Shown: piece by piece, positions 1 through 9,185 of the stretch | How the letters are laid out: every line of letters begins with the position of its first letter | Position numbering within the stretch: position 1 is the first letter of the stretch | From: Halanaeroarchaeum sulfurireducens | GTDB lineage: Archaea > Halobacteriota > Halobacteria > Halobacteriales > Halobacteriaceae | Direction of reading: 5' to 3' | Assembly: GCF_001011115.1 (NCBI RefSeq) | Contig: NZ_CP008874.1 | Coordinates: 434,001-498,000 of the forward strand | Length of the DNA: 64,000 nt | Translations under genes and position numbers: made by a program | Notes under the pieces: model-generated | Database searches by the model: none | What the model saw: only the letters and a program-made list of their open reading frames with translations | What the model was told of the DNA's origin: nothing

Positions 1-1566
1 GCGGTCGAGGGATACGTGAGCGATCCCGAGACCACGCGGAGCGCGCGAGAATACGTCTCCACCTACGTCAACGACCGGTACGTCCGCGACGGGGACCTGC
101 GTGGTGCGATCGTCTCGGCGTACGGCACGCAGCTCGCCGCCGACCGCTACCCCTTTGCCGCCCTCTTCGTCGAGGTGCCGCCCGAGCGCGTGGACGTGAA
201 CGTCCACCCCCGCAAGATGGAGGTACGCTTCGACGAGGAAGACGCCGTCTACGACGCGGTCGAATCCGCCGTCGAGGACGCCCTCCTCGACCACGGCCTC
301 GTCCGAACCCGGGCGCCACGCGGTCGCTCCGCCCCCGAGGAGACGCCGGTCGAACCGGCGACCGAGGACGCTCACCCCTCCGACCCCGCGGAATCCGGGA
401 CCGAGGGCGACGGCTCGACGACCGCGACCGGCCCGTCCGAGTCGGATCGGCAATCGGCTGGCGGTGCGGACGCCGATGAGCAGGAGCCGACCCCGGACGC
501 CAGCGACGATACTTCCGACTCGGTTCAGGAAGCCTCCGATTCGGCTCAGGAAGCCCCCGACTCGGTTCAAGACTCCTCCGCAGCCGGGATCGCAGCCGAG
601 TCGTCCCGGAACTCGACCGCCGACGAGCCGTCCCATGCTTCGACCGCCGACGAGCCGTCCCATGCTTCGACCGCCGACGAGCCGTCCCATGCTTCGACCG
701 CCGACGAGCCGTCCCATGCTTCGACCGCCGACGAGCCGTCCCATGCTTCGACCGCCGACGAGCCGTCCCATGCTTCGACCGCCGACGAGTCGCATCGGGA
801 ATCCACCGCCGTGGATCCCGATCGCAAGTTCGACGGGGCGCTCGACCAGCCATCCCTCACCGACGTCGAGGCGACCACGGGGACCGACGCCGGGACATCT
901 CCGGAGACCGATGTCGGCCCAGCGACGGACACCGACGTCGAGGCAACCACGGACTTCGAGACGCTCCCGCCGCTTCGCGTCCTCGGGCAGCTTCAGGATA
1001 CCTACGTCGTCGCGGAATCGCCGGCGGGCCTGGTACTCGTCGACCAGCACGCCGCCGACGAGCGCATCAATTACGAGCGCCTCGCGAGTCGGTTGGCGAC
1101 CCGTCGCGACTCGCAGACGCTGGTCTCGCCGGTCGAAATCGAACTCACCGCCCACGAGGCGAGCGTCTTCGAGGCGGCACTCGACGAGGTGCGCGACCTC
1201 GGCTTCGAGGCGCGCCTGGACGGTCGCACCGCTCTCGTCGAGGCGGTTCCGGCGGTCCTGTCGGACGAACTGGACCCATCGCTCTTGCGGGACGTCCTGG
1301 CCGGCTTCCTCGAGCAGGACGGCCAGGACGTCGTGGATTCGGCCGCAGACGCCATCATCTCCGATCTGGCGTGCTATCCGTCGATCACGGGCAACACGTC
1401 GCTCTCAGACGGTGACGTCGTGTCGTTGCTCCAGCGCCTGGACGCCTGTGAGAATCCCTTCGCCTGTCCCCACGGACGCCCCACGCTCATCGAGTTCTCG
1501 GAAGAAGAACTCGAGGATCGATTTGAGCGCGACTACCCGGGCCATCAGGTGCGACGGCCTGAGTAG
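1..1566 (+). CDS. mutL: DNA mismatch repair protein MutL, 5'-truncated by window edge
   Basis: The reading frame is open from base 1, so the N-terminal ATPase lies outside the window. What remains is the end of the transducer domain (NVHPRKMEVRF near base 200), a long acidic linker of about 220 residues, and the C-terminal dimerisation/endonuclease domain. The nicking-endonuclease motif DQHA(x)2E(x)4E is intact (DQHAADERINYE, about 1042-1077), as is the C-terminal CPHGRPT (about 1467). By family knowledge such MutL proteins nick the strand to be repaired after MutS recognises a mismatch, so this should be an endonuclease-active MutL rather than the E. coli type. The linker carries a 9-residue tandem repeat, described separately. 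Convergent with ubaA. Confidence 0.95.
   Translation, partial: AVEGYVSDPETTRSAREYVSTYVNDRYVRDGDLRGAIVSAYGTQLAADRYPFAALFVEVPPERVDVNVHPRKMEVRFDEEDAVYDAVESAVEDALLDHGLVRTRAPRGRSAPEETPVEPATEDAHPSDPAESGTEGDGSTTATGPSESDRQSAGGADADEQEPTPDASDDTSDSVQEASDSAQEAPDSVQDSSAAGIAAESSRNSTADEPSHASTADEPSHASTADEPSHASTADEPSHASTADEPSHASTADEPSHASTADESHRESTAVDPDRKFDGALDQPSLTDVEATTGTDAGTSPETDVGPATDTDVEATTDFETLPPLRVLGQLQDTYVVAESPAGLVLVDQHAADERINYERLASRLATRRDSQTLVSPVEIELTAHEASVFEAALDEVRDLGFEARLDGRTALVEAVPAVLSDELDPSLLRDVLAGFLEQDGQDVVDSAADAIISDLACYPSITGNTSLSDGDVVSLLQRLDACENPFACPHGRPTLIEFSEEELEDRFERDYPGHQVRRPE
613..774 (+). repeat. Six 27-base tandem repeats in the mutL linker
   Basis: Six consecutive, essentially identical 27-base units encode STADEPSHA six times, followed by a partial unit (STADE) at 775-789. 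The unit length is a multiple of three, so copy-number changes keep the frame. They sit in the disordered acidic linker between the ATPase half and the endonuclease domain. Confidence 0.97.
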
Positions 1567-1635
1567 TTGCCGACGGCTGTGTAGCGGTCGGGGGAGGGGG
1601 TGGGGAGTGGGTTCGGTTGGAGAAACGACGTCTGG

Positions 1636-2448
1636 TCAGTCGATGGCGAACCCGTCGGCGTAGTCGATGTCCGCGAGGGAGTCGATCTCGGAATCCACAC
1701 CGCACACCGGGCAGTCGGGATTCTTGCGTATCTCGACCTCCTCGACGTCCATCCGCTCGGCATCGTAAAAGAGGAGCCGGCCGTCGAGGGAAGTTCCCGC
1801 ACCGACGATCCCCTTGATCGTCTCGGTGGCCTGGATGGTTCCGATAGTCCCGGGGACCGCGCTCATGATGCCCACGATGTCCTCCTCCGACTCCGGGTCC
1901 TCGGGCGGGGCCTCCGGGTAGAGACACCGGTAACAGGGCGAGTCCGCCGTGCCTTCGAACGTCGTGACCTGCCCCTCGAACTCGAAGACGGCCCCGTGGG
2001 AGAACGGGATACCCGCGAGCGTACACGCATCGTTCAGCACGTATCGCGCCCGAAAGTTGTCGGTGCAGTCGACGACGTAGTCCACGCCTTCGACCAGTTC
2101 TTCGGCGTTCTCGGGGGTGAACCGAACCTCGTGGGGGATCACGTCCACGTCCGGGTTCAACGCCCGGACGAATTCTGCGGCGGAGTCGACCTTGGGTCGC
2201 CCCTCGTCGGCGTCCCGGTGGAGGGTCTGGCGCTGGAGGTTCGAGCGCTCGATCACGTCGTCGTCGACGAGGTGGAGCGTGCCGACACCCGCCGCCCCGA
2301 GATACTGGATGACGGCCGATCCCAGCCCGCCGGCCCCGACGACGAGGACCTCGGCGTCGAGGAGTGCTTTTTGGCCCGCCGGCCCGATGTCGTCCATGAC
2401 GACGTGTCGCGAGTAGCGATCGCGGTGGTCCTCGTCCAGATGGGTCAT
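1636..2448 (-). CDS. ubaA: UbaA/MoeB/ThiF-family E1-like adenylyltransferase
   Basis: About 270 residues. A Rossmann ATP-binding loop (VVGAGGLGS), the downstream DDDVIERSNLQRQ signature, the adenylating aspartate region (DCTDNFRARY), and two zinc-binding CxxC pairs (CYRC; CPVC) identify a ThiF/MoeB-type activating enzyme. In haloarchaea UbaA is the single E1 that adenylates ubiquitin-like SAMP proteins for protein conjugation and for sulfur transfer to molybdopterin and tRNA. I chose the ATG at 2448 (MTHLDEDHRDRYSRH) over the upstream start at 2493 because family members begin a few residues before the RYSRH motif. Lies tail-to-tail with mutL and downstream of cspA on the same strand, about 98 bases away. 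Confidence 0.88.
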   Translation of the reverse strand: MTHLDEDHRDRYSRHVVMDDIGPAGQKALLDAEVLVVGAGGLGSAVIQYLGAAGVGTLHLVDDDVIERSNLQRQTLHRDADEGRPKVDSAAEFVRALNPDVDVIPHEVRFTPENAEELVEGVDYVVDCTDNFRARYVLNDACTLAGIPFSHGAVFEFEGQVTTFEGTADSPCYRCLYPEAPPEDPESEEDIVGIMSAVPGTIGTIQATETIKGIVGAGTSLDGRLLFYDAERMDVEEVEIRKNPDCPVCGVDSEIDSLADIDYADGFAID

Positions 2449-2546
2449 GGCGCTGCTATGGACCGCGGGTGCAAAAACATGGTCTCCCAGCACCGTCGCT
2501 GGGAGAGTGTGGGAAGTCGGAAAACGATACCTGTGACGAAACGAAC

Positions 2547-2741
2547 TTACTGGCGCGAGAGGTTCGATGCGCGCGGGCCCTTGGGGGCGTCGTCGATGTC
2601 GAACTCAACGTCCTGGCCCTCCTCGAGGTCGGGCCCTTCGATGTCCTCCATGTGGAAGAAAACGTCGTCGTCTGCGTCGTCCGTAGCGATAAAGCCGTAA
2701 CCCTTCCGCTCGTGGAAGAAGTCAACCGTACCTTTTGCCAT
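2547..2741 (-). CDS. cspA: Cold-shock domain protein
   Basis: A complete 64-residue cold-shock domain. RNP1 (KGYGFI) and RNP2 (DVFFH) are intact. These small OB-fold proteins bind single-stranded RNA and DNA and act as RNA chaperones. The start MAKGTVDFF is the universal family start; longer in-frame extensions upstream have unrelated composition and are rejected. The surface is very acidic, as expected for a cytosolic haloarchaeal protein. Confidence 0.95.
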   Translation of the reverse strand: MAKGTVDFFHERKGYGFIATDDADDDVFFHMEDIEGPDLEEGQDVEFDIDDAPKGPRASNLSRQ

Positions 2742-2824
2742 TACAATACAGGGTAGACGGGTCACAGGGATAAGGCTTCCCTGAGTCGTGTTACCGCGAG
2801 GGATCCGCGTTCCCGAGAGTCGTG

Positions 2825-5800
2825 TTACTGCGACGCTCCCTCGTTCCCGAGGGATCGGGGGAGTGCGGCTTCGAGCTCCTCGGCCGGGTGTGGCGGTTGT
2901 CCCTCGGCGACGTCGCTGTCCTCGAACTGGGTGCGACAGGAGGCCCCGGGCGCGGTGAGTTCGTCTCCGTCGCTCTCTCGGACGAGGTCGAAGACCTCCT
3001 CGCCGACGGCCTCGCTCAGGGAGTGGTGCTCGGCCTCGTACCCGAAGGTGCCTGCCATCCCACAGCATCCCGAGTCGAGTTCGTCGACGTCGTAGCCCAC
3101 GCGCTCGAGTAGGGCCGCCGCGTGGTGGTCCTTGTTCGTCCCCTTCTGGTGGCAGTGGCCGTGATAGGTCAGCGTCTTCTCGGGGGCGTCCCAGGCCACG
3201 TTCTCGTCCAGTCCGAAGACGTCGACGTACTCCGAGACGCCGTAGGCGTTCTCCGCGAGCGTCTCGACCTCGCGTCCCGACAGGAGGTCCAGGTAGTCCG
3301 ACTGGGCCATCACCGCGTCGGAGGGCTCGACGAAGACGACGTCCCAGTCCCGTCGAACCCGCGGCGCGAGAGTGCGGACGTTCTCCCTGGCGATGTCGCG
3401 GGCCTTATCGATGAAGGACTTCGAGTAGGCGGGCCGGCCGCTGTCGGTCCGGTCGGCCAGGTCGACGTGGACACCGACGGCTTCGAGGACGCGGATGGTC
3501 GCCGTCCCGACGTCGACCCGGCTGTAGTTCGTGTAGGTGTCCGCGAAGACGACCGCCTTCCGTTCGGCGGCTGACGCCGGCACCTGGCTTCCCCCCCGCT
3601 TCGTCCACCAATCCTCGAGGGTGGTCCGCGTAAACTCGGGCAGCGAGCGCTCCCTGGCGATGCCGATGGTCTCCTCGAGGAGCGTCCGGGCGCCGGGTAC
3701 GTTCGTCGCGGCGTTGGCCACCGGTGCGAGCGTCGACGCGAGGCTCGCGAGCGTGTCGACGTTCGCGAAGAGTTTGTCCCGCAGGGACGAGCCGTGGCGG
3801 TCGTGGTAGGCGTTCACCACCTCGGCTTTGAGCTTGGCCATGTCCACGCCGCTGGGACAATCCGTCTTGCAGCCCTTACAGGAGATACAGAGGTCGAGGA
3901 CTTCCGTGACGAACTCTTCGGAGAGGACCTCCTCGGGGAGTTCGCCGTTCATCGCGGAGCGGAGCAGGTTCGCCCGCCCCCGCGTGCTCGTAATCTCTTC
4001 CTCGGCGGCCCGGTAGGTCGGACACATCACGCCGCCGGTGGTGTCGGTGTAGCCCGTACACCCCCCACAGCCGTGGCAGAGTTCGGTCATGCCCTGGAAG
4101 CCGTTCTCGTTGTCCCAGTTGAGTTCGGGCTCGAAGGGCACCTCGAAGTCGTAGTCGGGGCCGTAGCGCAGGTCGGCGGTCATGTCCGTGATCCCCGCCT
4201 CGTCCCCGCCGACCGGGCCGGGGTTGAGGATCCAGTCGGGGTCGAAGGTGGCCTTCAACTCGCGGAAGCGAGCCCAGAGGTCCTCGCCGTAGAACCCTCT
4301 GTTCCACTGCGTGCGCACGCGACCATCGCCGTGCTCGCCGGAGATGGCCCCGTCGTATTCCGCCACGAGGTCGGTCACCGCGTCAGCGGTCGCCTCCAGC
4401 TTCTCGACGCCGTCCTGCGTCTTGAGGTTCAGCAGTGGCCGGATGTGCAACACGCCGGGCCCGGCGTGGGCGTAGTAGGAGGCGAAGGTGTCGTGTTCGT
4501 CGAGGATGTCCTGGAAGTCAGCGACGTACTCCGGGAGGTTCTCGGGCGGGACGGCGGTGTCCTCGATGTACGTCCAGTGTCGCTCGTCGCCGGTGTTCGA
4601 GAGGAGGATCGGCAGCCCCGCCTTGCGCATCTTCCAGAAGTCGGCCTGGCGCTCCTCGTCGTGGGCCACCATCGCGTCGACGGCGTACCGTTCGGCGTCA
4701 GTTCCCACGTCTGGATCGGGGTCGGGACCGTCGCCGGTGCCGGAGTCGCCGGCCACGTCCGCATCCGGCACCCGGTCGGCGAGCAGGGTGGCGACCTTCC
4801 GCCTGGCCGCCGCCTCCGAGTCGGCGTAGAACTCCACGAGCAGCGTCGAGTCGGTCCCCTCCGGGAGCATCCCGACGACGGAAGCGAACTCGGGCGTACC
4901 CCGGGCCATGTCGAGGAAGACGTCGTCCATGACCTCCACCGCGGCGGGGTCGTGTGCGAGGATGGGCTCGACGTCCTCCATCGCGTCCAGCAGGTCGTCG
5001 TAGGTGAGCATCGCCACGGCGGTCGTCTCCGGGATCGGCTCCAGGGAGACGGTGGCCTCGGTGATCACCGCGAGAGTCCCCTCGCTCCCGGCGAGCAACC
5101 GACCCACGTTGATCTCCCCCCGTTCCTCGGCGTCCTCGACGAGAACGTCCAGGTTGTATCCGGAGACGTTGCGCTTGAGATCCGGATACCGTTCGTGGAT
5201 CTCGTCGGCGTCCTCCTCGATGACGGCTCTGACGGCGTCGTAGATGCGTGCCTCCAGGTCGCCGTCCGGGTCGGCGACACGCTCGAGGTCCGCGAGATCC
5301 ATCCAACCGAACTCCGTGACGGTCCCGTCGGCCAGCACCGCGGTGACGGATTCCACGTAGCCGTCGGCCTTCTCGTACATGAGCGAGTGCGATCCGCTCG
5401 AGTTGTTCGCGATGCAGCCGCCGAGGACCGACTTGTCGCCCCACGCCGGGTCGGGGGCGTACTTCAGCCCCGTCGGTTCGAGGTCGGCGTTCAGCTCGGC
5501 GAGCGTGATGCCGGGCTCGGCGGTCGCCGTGGCCGCCTCCGCATCGATGTCCAGGAGATCGGACATGTACCGCTTGAAATCGAGGACGATGGCCTCGTTG
5601 ACGGTCTGGCCGGCGAGGCTCGTCCCCCCGCCTCGGGGGAGGACCGGGATTTCCCGTTCGCTGCAGTAGGTGACGATCTCGGCGACGTCCGCGGTCGTCC
5701 GGGGCCGGGCGATTCCGATCGGTTTCACCTCGTACATGCTCCCGTCCGTCGCGAACAGCTGTCGGGAGTAGTCGTCGAACTGGACGTCCCCGTCGATCCG

Positions 5801-5911
5801 CTCGTCGATGGCGGCCGCGAGGTCGGGGGCGGCGATCTCCCCGCCGCTATGATCGTACTCCGCCCGCGTGCCCAGATGTGGCGCTGGCACGTCGCCGAAC
5901 TCTGATCCCAT
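2825..5911 (-). CDS. FAD-linked oxidase fused to Fe-S/CCG-domain oxidoreductase (D-lactate dehydrogenase-like)
   Basis: About 1028 residues with two fused halves. The N-terminal half is a PCMH-type FAD domain (RGGGTSLAGQ near residue 95) followed by a FAD-oxidase C domain. The C-terminal half has a ferredoxin-like region with CHGCGGC and CISCKGCKTDC clusters, and a CCG domain (GHCHQKG; GCCGMAGTFG). This is the GlcD-GlcF-type fusion seen in membrane-associated D-lactate or D-2-hydroxyacid dehydrogenases that feed electrons to the respiratory chain. The exact substrate cannot be read from sequence; D-lactate is the best guess. I prefer the ATG at 5911 (MGSEFGD); another possible start is 24 bases upstream. 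Expressed from its own 5' region, 163 bases after the nikR-like gene. Confidence 0.88.
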   Translation of the reverse strand: MGSEFGDVPAPHLGTRAEYDHSGGEIAAPDLAAAIDERIDGDVQFDDYSRQLFATDGSMYEVKPIGIARPRTTADVAEIVTYCSEREIPVLPRGGGTSLAGQTVNEAIVLDFKRYMSDLLDIDAEAATATAEPGITLAELNADLEPTGLKYAPDPAWGDKSVLGGCIANNSSGSHSLMYEKADGYVESVTAVLADGTVTEFGWMDLADLERVADPDGDLEARIYDAVRAVIEEDADEIHERYPDLKRNVSGYNLDVLVEDAEERGEINVGRLLAGSEGTLAVITEATVSLEPIPETTAVAMLTYDDLLDAMEDVEPILAHDPAAVEVMDDVFLDMARGTPEFASVVGMLPEGTDSTLLVEFYADSEAAARRKVATLLADRVPDADVAGDSGTGDGPDPDPDVGTDAERYAVDAMVAHDEERQADFWKMRKAGLPILLSNTGDERHWTYIEDTAVPPENLPEYVADFQDILDEHDTFASYYAHAGPGVLHIRPLLNLKTQDGVEKLEATADAVTDLVAEYDGAISGEHGDGRVRTQWNRGFYGEDLWARFRELKATFDPDWILNPGPVGGDEAGITDMTADLRYGPDYDFEVPFEPELNWDNENGFQGMTELCHGCGGCTGYTDTTGGVMCPTYRAAEEEITSTRGRANLLRSAMNGELPEEVLSEEFVTEVLDLCISCKGCKTDCPSGVDMAKLKAEVVNAYHDRHGSSLRDKLFANVDTLASLASTLAPVANAATNVPGARTLLEETIGIARERSLPEFTRTTLEDWWTKRGGSQVPASAAERKAVVFADTYTNYSRVDVGTATIRVLEAVGVHVDLADRTDSGRPAYSKSFIDKARDIARENVRTLAPRVRRDWDVVFVEPSDAVMAQSDYLDLLSGREVETLAENAYGVSEYVDVFGLDENVAWDAPEKTLTYHGHCHQKGTNKDHHAAALLERVGYDVDELDSGCCGMAGTFGYEAEHHSLSEAVGEEVFDLVRESDGDELTAPGASCRTQFEDSDVAEGQPPHPAEELEAALPRSLGNEGASQ

Positions 5912-6025
5912 AGCGTTCCCGCGGAACGCCACCACCTTAAATCTCCTGAAAACGCGAAATAGAGCCTCCGTACGGCCCGATAACGGCCCATCACGTGTTC
6001 GCAGTCCGAGCAGTCCGTCGGGCGG

Positions 6026-6070
6026 TCCTCTTCTTCCCTCTCCTCTTCTTCCCTCTCCCCTTCTCCTCCC
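6026..6070. repeat. 45-base pure pyrimidine tract
   Basis: Plus strand is only C and T over 45 bases, including a direct repeat of CCTCTTCTTCCCTCT. It lies in the spacer between the nikR-like gene and the FAD dehydrogenase, both minus strand, so any read-through transcript would be pure purine here. It could act as a terminator or DNA-structure element; no function is demonstrated. Confidence 0.7.
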
Positions 6071-6074
6071 GGGC

Positions 6075-6482
6075 TCAGAGTTCGTCGACCGGACGGACCG
6101 AATAGTCGACCGAGAGCGTGTCGTCGGTGGCGCGCACCCGCTCGACGTAGGTGGAAATGTCGTCGAGGGACCCCTCGAGGACGAACAGTTCCATGCAGTG
6201 ATGGTCGCCCACGTGGCTGTGGACGCTCGAGGACACCAGTCCCTCGTACTCGTGGCGCAGTTCGATCATGCGCTGTTCGACGTCACTGCCGTGATAGTCG
6301 AAGAGGACCGTGACGATCGCCATCAATTCGTGGTCTTCCAGCCGCGGGTCGTCGAACTCGTCGAGGAGGTTCCTGCTCGCCTCCCGGACGACCTCGCTCC
6401 GGCCGGTGTAGCCGTGTTCGTCGGCGAAGGCGTCGATGCGATCGACCAGCTCCTCCGGCATCGAGACGCTTACGACGGTCAT
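6075..6482 (-). CDS. nikR: NikR-like nickel-responsive ribbon-helix-helix regulator
   Basis: 135 residues. Residues 1-50 are a ribbon-helix-helix DNA-binding domain ([24 protein letters not shown]). The rest is an ACT-like NikR C-domain with the metal ligands in order: ELRH, then [10 protein letters not shown]. By comparison with E. coli NikR these are the square-planar nickel ligands (His, His, His, Cys). It probably represses a nickel or other metal uptake operon; no nickel transporter gene is in the window, so the target is elsewhere. Start chosen at the ATG before [10 protein letters not shown]; an AT-rich TATA-like stretch lies upstream at about 6505-6520. Confidence 0.88.
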   Translation of the reverse strand: MTVVSVSMPEELVDRIDAFADEHGYTGRSEVVREASRNLLDEFDDPRLEDHELMAIVTVLFDYHGSDVEQRMIELRHEYEGLVSSSVHSHVGDHHCMELFVLEGSLDDISTYVERVRATDDTLSVDYSVRPVDEL

Positions 6483-6801
6483 GTAATAACAGGTGCCCCG
6501 TTCGCTATTAATAATTAGTATTTTCCCCGGCATTGTCACGCGCCACGACCGAGGCGACGGCAAAAACGGGAATCGGGGGCCATCAACGGGGGGGGGAATT
6601 GTGGGAAGGGGGAATACCGACGACCCGCCGCTTTCCCGTGGAGGTGCGCCCTCCATGTAGTCGCTCTTTCCACCCCCTTGTAAAGTTTGGTGTGTTTTCC
6701 CCGGCCCGACGGTCGGTTTCCGTGCGCAGTGATCCCACCGTCAATCGAGGTGGTACCTGGCACACCGCAACGTTGACCAGTCCACTCCCGTTCGTGTCGG
6801 T

Positions 6802-7092
6802 ATGGGCGAGACGCACTCGGGTATGCACCTCGACGTCCTCGTCGAGGATCAGTTCTCGAAGTTCGTGGCCGACGGTCTGGACCCCGACATCGTCGTCGGC
6901 GCGTTCAAGCGCCGGATCAATCTCGGTATCGACTCCCGAGACGGATCGGTCGACATCTACTTGGGGAACCTCTCCGCCGACGACGCACGACGGCTCGCGA
7001 CGGCGCTGACTGCGGCCGCCGACGCCATCGATGACGAATCCGTCGACGAGGGGGGACAGACCTGGGTCGTCGGAACGGACGACGATCACTGA
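6802..7092 (+). CDS. Conserved haloarchaeal hypothetical protein, 96 aa
   Basis: A small acidic protein with no motif I recognise. It has a predicted alpha/beta pattern (DVLVEDQFSKF; LNLGIDS-like strand; SADDARRLATALTAAADAI helix). Codon use is typical GC-rich haloarchaeal third position, which supports coding. No membrane segment or cysteine motif. Convergent with the MgtC/DUF4010 gene. Function unknown. Confidence 0.65.
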   Translation: MGETHSGMHLDVLVEDQFSKFVADGLDPDIVVGAFKRRINLGIDSRDGSVDIYLGNLSADDARRLATALTAAADAIDDESVDEGGQTWVVGTDDDH

Positions 7093-7179
7093 CCGTCCCG
7101 GACGGTGACGTGCACGATTTTCACTCTCGGCGGTGGGCTTCACCGGGCGACGGGCAACTGTCGGTGGCGTCGTCGAGAC

Positions 7180-8433
7180 TCACACGAGTACGAGGACGAT
7201 GCCGACGAGTGCGACGACACCGAGGACGGCCGTCACCAGCCGACCGAGCTTCCGGGTTCCGAGAACCCAGGCGAGACCCGCCTTCACGAGCGTGTTCGCG
7301 ACCGCGGCGATGACGATGCCGGTCGTCGCGACCTCCGGCGTGATCGCGTCGTCGGCCGCGAGCGTACTGAGGGTGAGGGTGATCGCGTCCACGTCGGCGA
7401 GCCCGGAGACGAACGCCGTCGCGTAGATGCCGGAGGTGCCCAGCCACGCGTTTGCGGACTCCGAGACCAGTAGCACGCCGGCGAAGAGCAGGCCGAACGC
7501 CAGGGCCGGTCGCAGCCGGAACGGGTTCTCGACCTCGGTTTCCACGTCGGTGTCGTCGGTCGTCGTCCGCCAGTAGAGGGCCACCGCGACGAGGGTGCCC
7601 ACGACGGTCATCGCCCCGAGGGGCACGGCGACGTATGGGAACAGGGCGCGGTTGACGACGGCGACCTCGATGAGGGCTCGCGGAAACATGACGATCGCCG
7701 CGACGACCGTCGAGAACGCGCAGATTCGGTACAGGCTCGGCGTCGTGGCCGTCCGATTGGCCATCGAGACCGCCGTCGCGGTCGAGGAGGCAAAGCCGCC
7801 GAGGAGCCCCGTGATCGCGAGCCCCCGATGGGTGCCGATGAGGCGACTCAGCACGTAGGCGACGAAACTCAATCCCGTCACGAGGACCACCATCAGCCAG
7901 ACGTACCGGGGATTGAGGCCCCACAGCGCGTCGATCTCTCGGTTCGGGAGGAGCGGGTAGACGATCAGGACGACGAGGACGAACTTGACGACCGCCCGCC
8001 GTTCGTCCGCTTCGATCCGGTCGGCGAACCCGTGTATCGTCCTCTTGGCGGAGAGGAGGACGGTCACGACACCGGCGAAGATGATCGCCACTGCAGTCCC
8101 GCGGTCCGAATGGACCGTCAGGGCGCCCAGGAGGACGGTGATCAACGCGGCCGTGAGCGTCGTCAGGCCGATGTCGCGTTCCGTCCAGACCTTGGCCGCG
8201 TAGGCGACTGCGAGGGGGAGCGAGAGCGTGGCCACGGCGACCGGCAGCATCCCCGGGAAAAACGCCTGGACGACTGCCCCGTAAAGCGCCAGCAGCGGGA
8301 ACGTGCGACTCCCGGCGAACGTCCCGCCCGATTCGCTCTGTTCGCGTTCCAGGCCGATCAGCGCCCCCAGACCGACCGCGAGGAAGAGACGAACGGCGAT
8401 CGAGAGCAGCGGGTCGGCGGCGAAATCGACCAT
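7180..8433 (-). CDS. MgtC/SapB domain - DUF4010 integral membrane protein
   Basis: 417 residues with about 12 hydrophobic segments. The N-terminal 130 residues match the MgtC/SapB domain (LGALIGLEREQ; TFPLLALYGA). The C-terminal part matches DUF4010 (GLLGGFASSTATAVSMANR; the GLADVDAITL segment). MgtC homologues modulate P-type ATPases and magnesium homeostasis; the DUF4010 fusion is common in archaea with no settled substrate. Starts MVDFAADPLLS. Divergent from the methyltransferase gene, 88 bases away. Confidence 0.87.
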   Translation of the reverse strand: MVDFAADPLLSIAVRLFLAVGLGALIGLEREQSESGGTFAGSRTFPLLALYGAVVQAFFPGMLPVAVATLSLPLAVAYAAKVWTERDIGLTTLTAALITVLLGALTVHSDRGTAVAIIFAGVVTVLLSAKRTIHGFADRIEADERRAVVKFVLVVLIVYPLLPNREIDALWGLNPRYVWLMVVLVTGLSFVAYVLSRLIGTHRGLAITGLLGGFASSTATAVSMANRTATTPSLYRICAFSTVVAAIVMFPRALIEVAVVNRALFPYVAVPLGAMTVVGTLVAVALYWRTTTDDTDVETEVENPFRLRPALAFGLLFAGVLLVSESANAWLGTSGIYATAFVSGLADVDAITLTLSTLAADDAITPEVATTGIVIAAVANTLVKAGLAWVLGTRKLGRLVTAVLGVVALVGIVLVLV

Positions 8434-8521
8434 TGGTTTACCCGTCGACGGCGGGCCATATCAAGGCGTGGGGCGGACCGACGGCGTATTGTGCCGGGGT
8501 CGCCTTCCTTCGACCGCTCGG

Positions 8522-8998
8522 ATGGCGCTCGATCGAACACTGCTGGGGGCCGGAAAGCGGATCCTCGCGGTCATGGCCCCGTACGTCGTCCTCGTGATGG
8601 GGGTGAACTGGGTCTGTCTCCCGGCGCTCAGGGTCCCGCCGGGGCCGTTCGGTGTGACACGGATCCTCGGCGCCGGCGGTATCGCCGTGGGTGCCGCCAT
8701 CCTCTGGACCTCGTTTCGTCGACTCGACACCGCCCGGCGGCGTGAGGAACTGTGTACTCACGGCCCGTACCGATTCGTGCGGCATCCGCTGTACGCCACC
8801 TGGATCTGGGTCCTCCTTCCGAGTGGGGCGCTTCTCCTGGGGCTCCCGCTCCTCGTGACGGCTTCGCCGGTGATGTACCTGGCCACTCGGCGTGCCGTCA
8901 CCGCCGAGGAGGCGACGCTCCGGGACGAATTCGGCGCGGAATACGAGGCCTACCGGGAGGCCACGAACGCTCTCGTTCCGACCATCCCCCGGGATTGA
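8522..8998 (+). CDS. ICMT/PEMT-family membrane methyltransferase
   Basis: 158 residues, four or five membrane segments. The C-terminal SAM-binding signature of isoprenylcysteine carboxyl methyltransferase-like proteins is present: HGPYRFVRHPLY, a following hydrophobic hairpin, then RDEFGAEYEAYREATNALVP. In prokaryotes such proteins methylate unknown lipids or small molecules. The ATG at 8522 (MALDRTLLG) was chosen; the frame is open further upstream but overlaps the neighbouring promoter region. Confidence 0.82.
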   Translation: MALDRTLLGAGKRILAVMAPYVVLVMGVNWVCLPALRVPPGPFGVTRILGAGGIAVGAAILWTSFRRLDTARRREELCTHGPYRFVRHPLYATWIWVLLPSGALLLGLPLLVTASPVMYLATRRAVTAEEATLRDEFGAEYEAYREATNALVPTIPRD

Positions 8999-9185
8999 GC
9001 TCGCCAGGTGCCAGGGCCCGGGCGTCGAGACGGGTGTCGCTCGTGTGGCCCGTCGGGTTCGAATCGCCGTCCCGAGGAGAAATACCAACTTTGTTCTTTC
9101 GTGGGTCGCAAGTGGGGCCTGAGTTCGACGATCCGAACGGAACCATGATCACGCCCAACCACCGTGCCATCGGGGGACGACCGGA

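Noticed and set aside
68-950. Minus-strand frames across the start of mutL (Arg-rich, with 9-residue repeats)
   Set aside because: They are shadows of the mutL frame and its 27-base repeat; composition is Arg/Ser-rich, unlike haloarchaeal proteins.
3794-5905. A 703-residue plus-strand frame opposite the FAD/Fe-S dehydrogenase
   Set aside because: A mirror of a GC-rich real gene; the minus strand shows complete catalytic motifs, and this frame has none.
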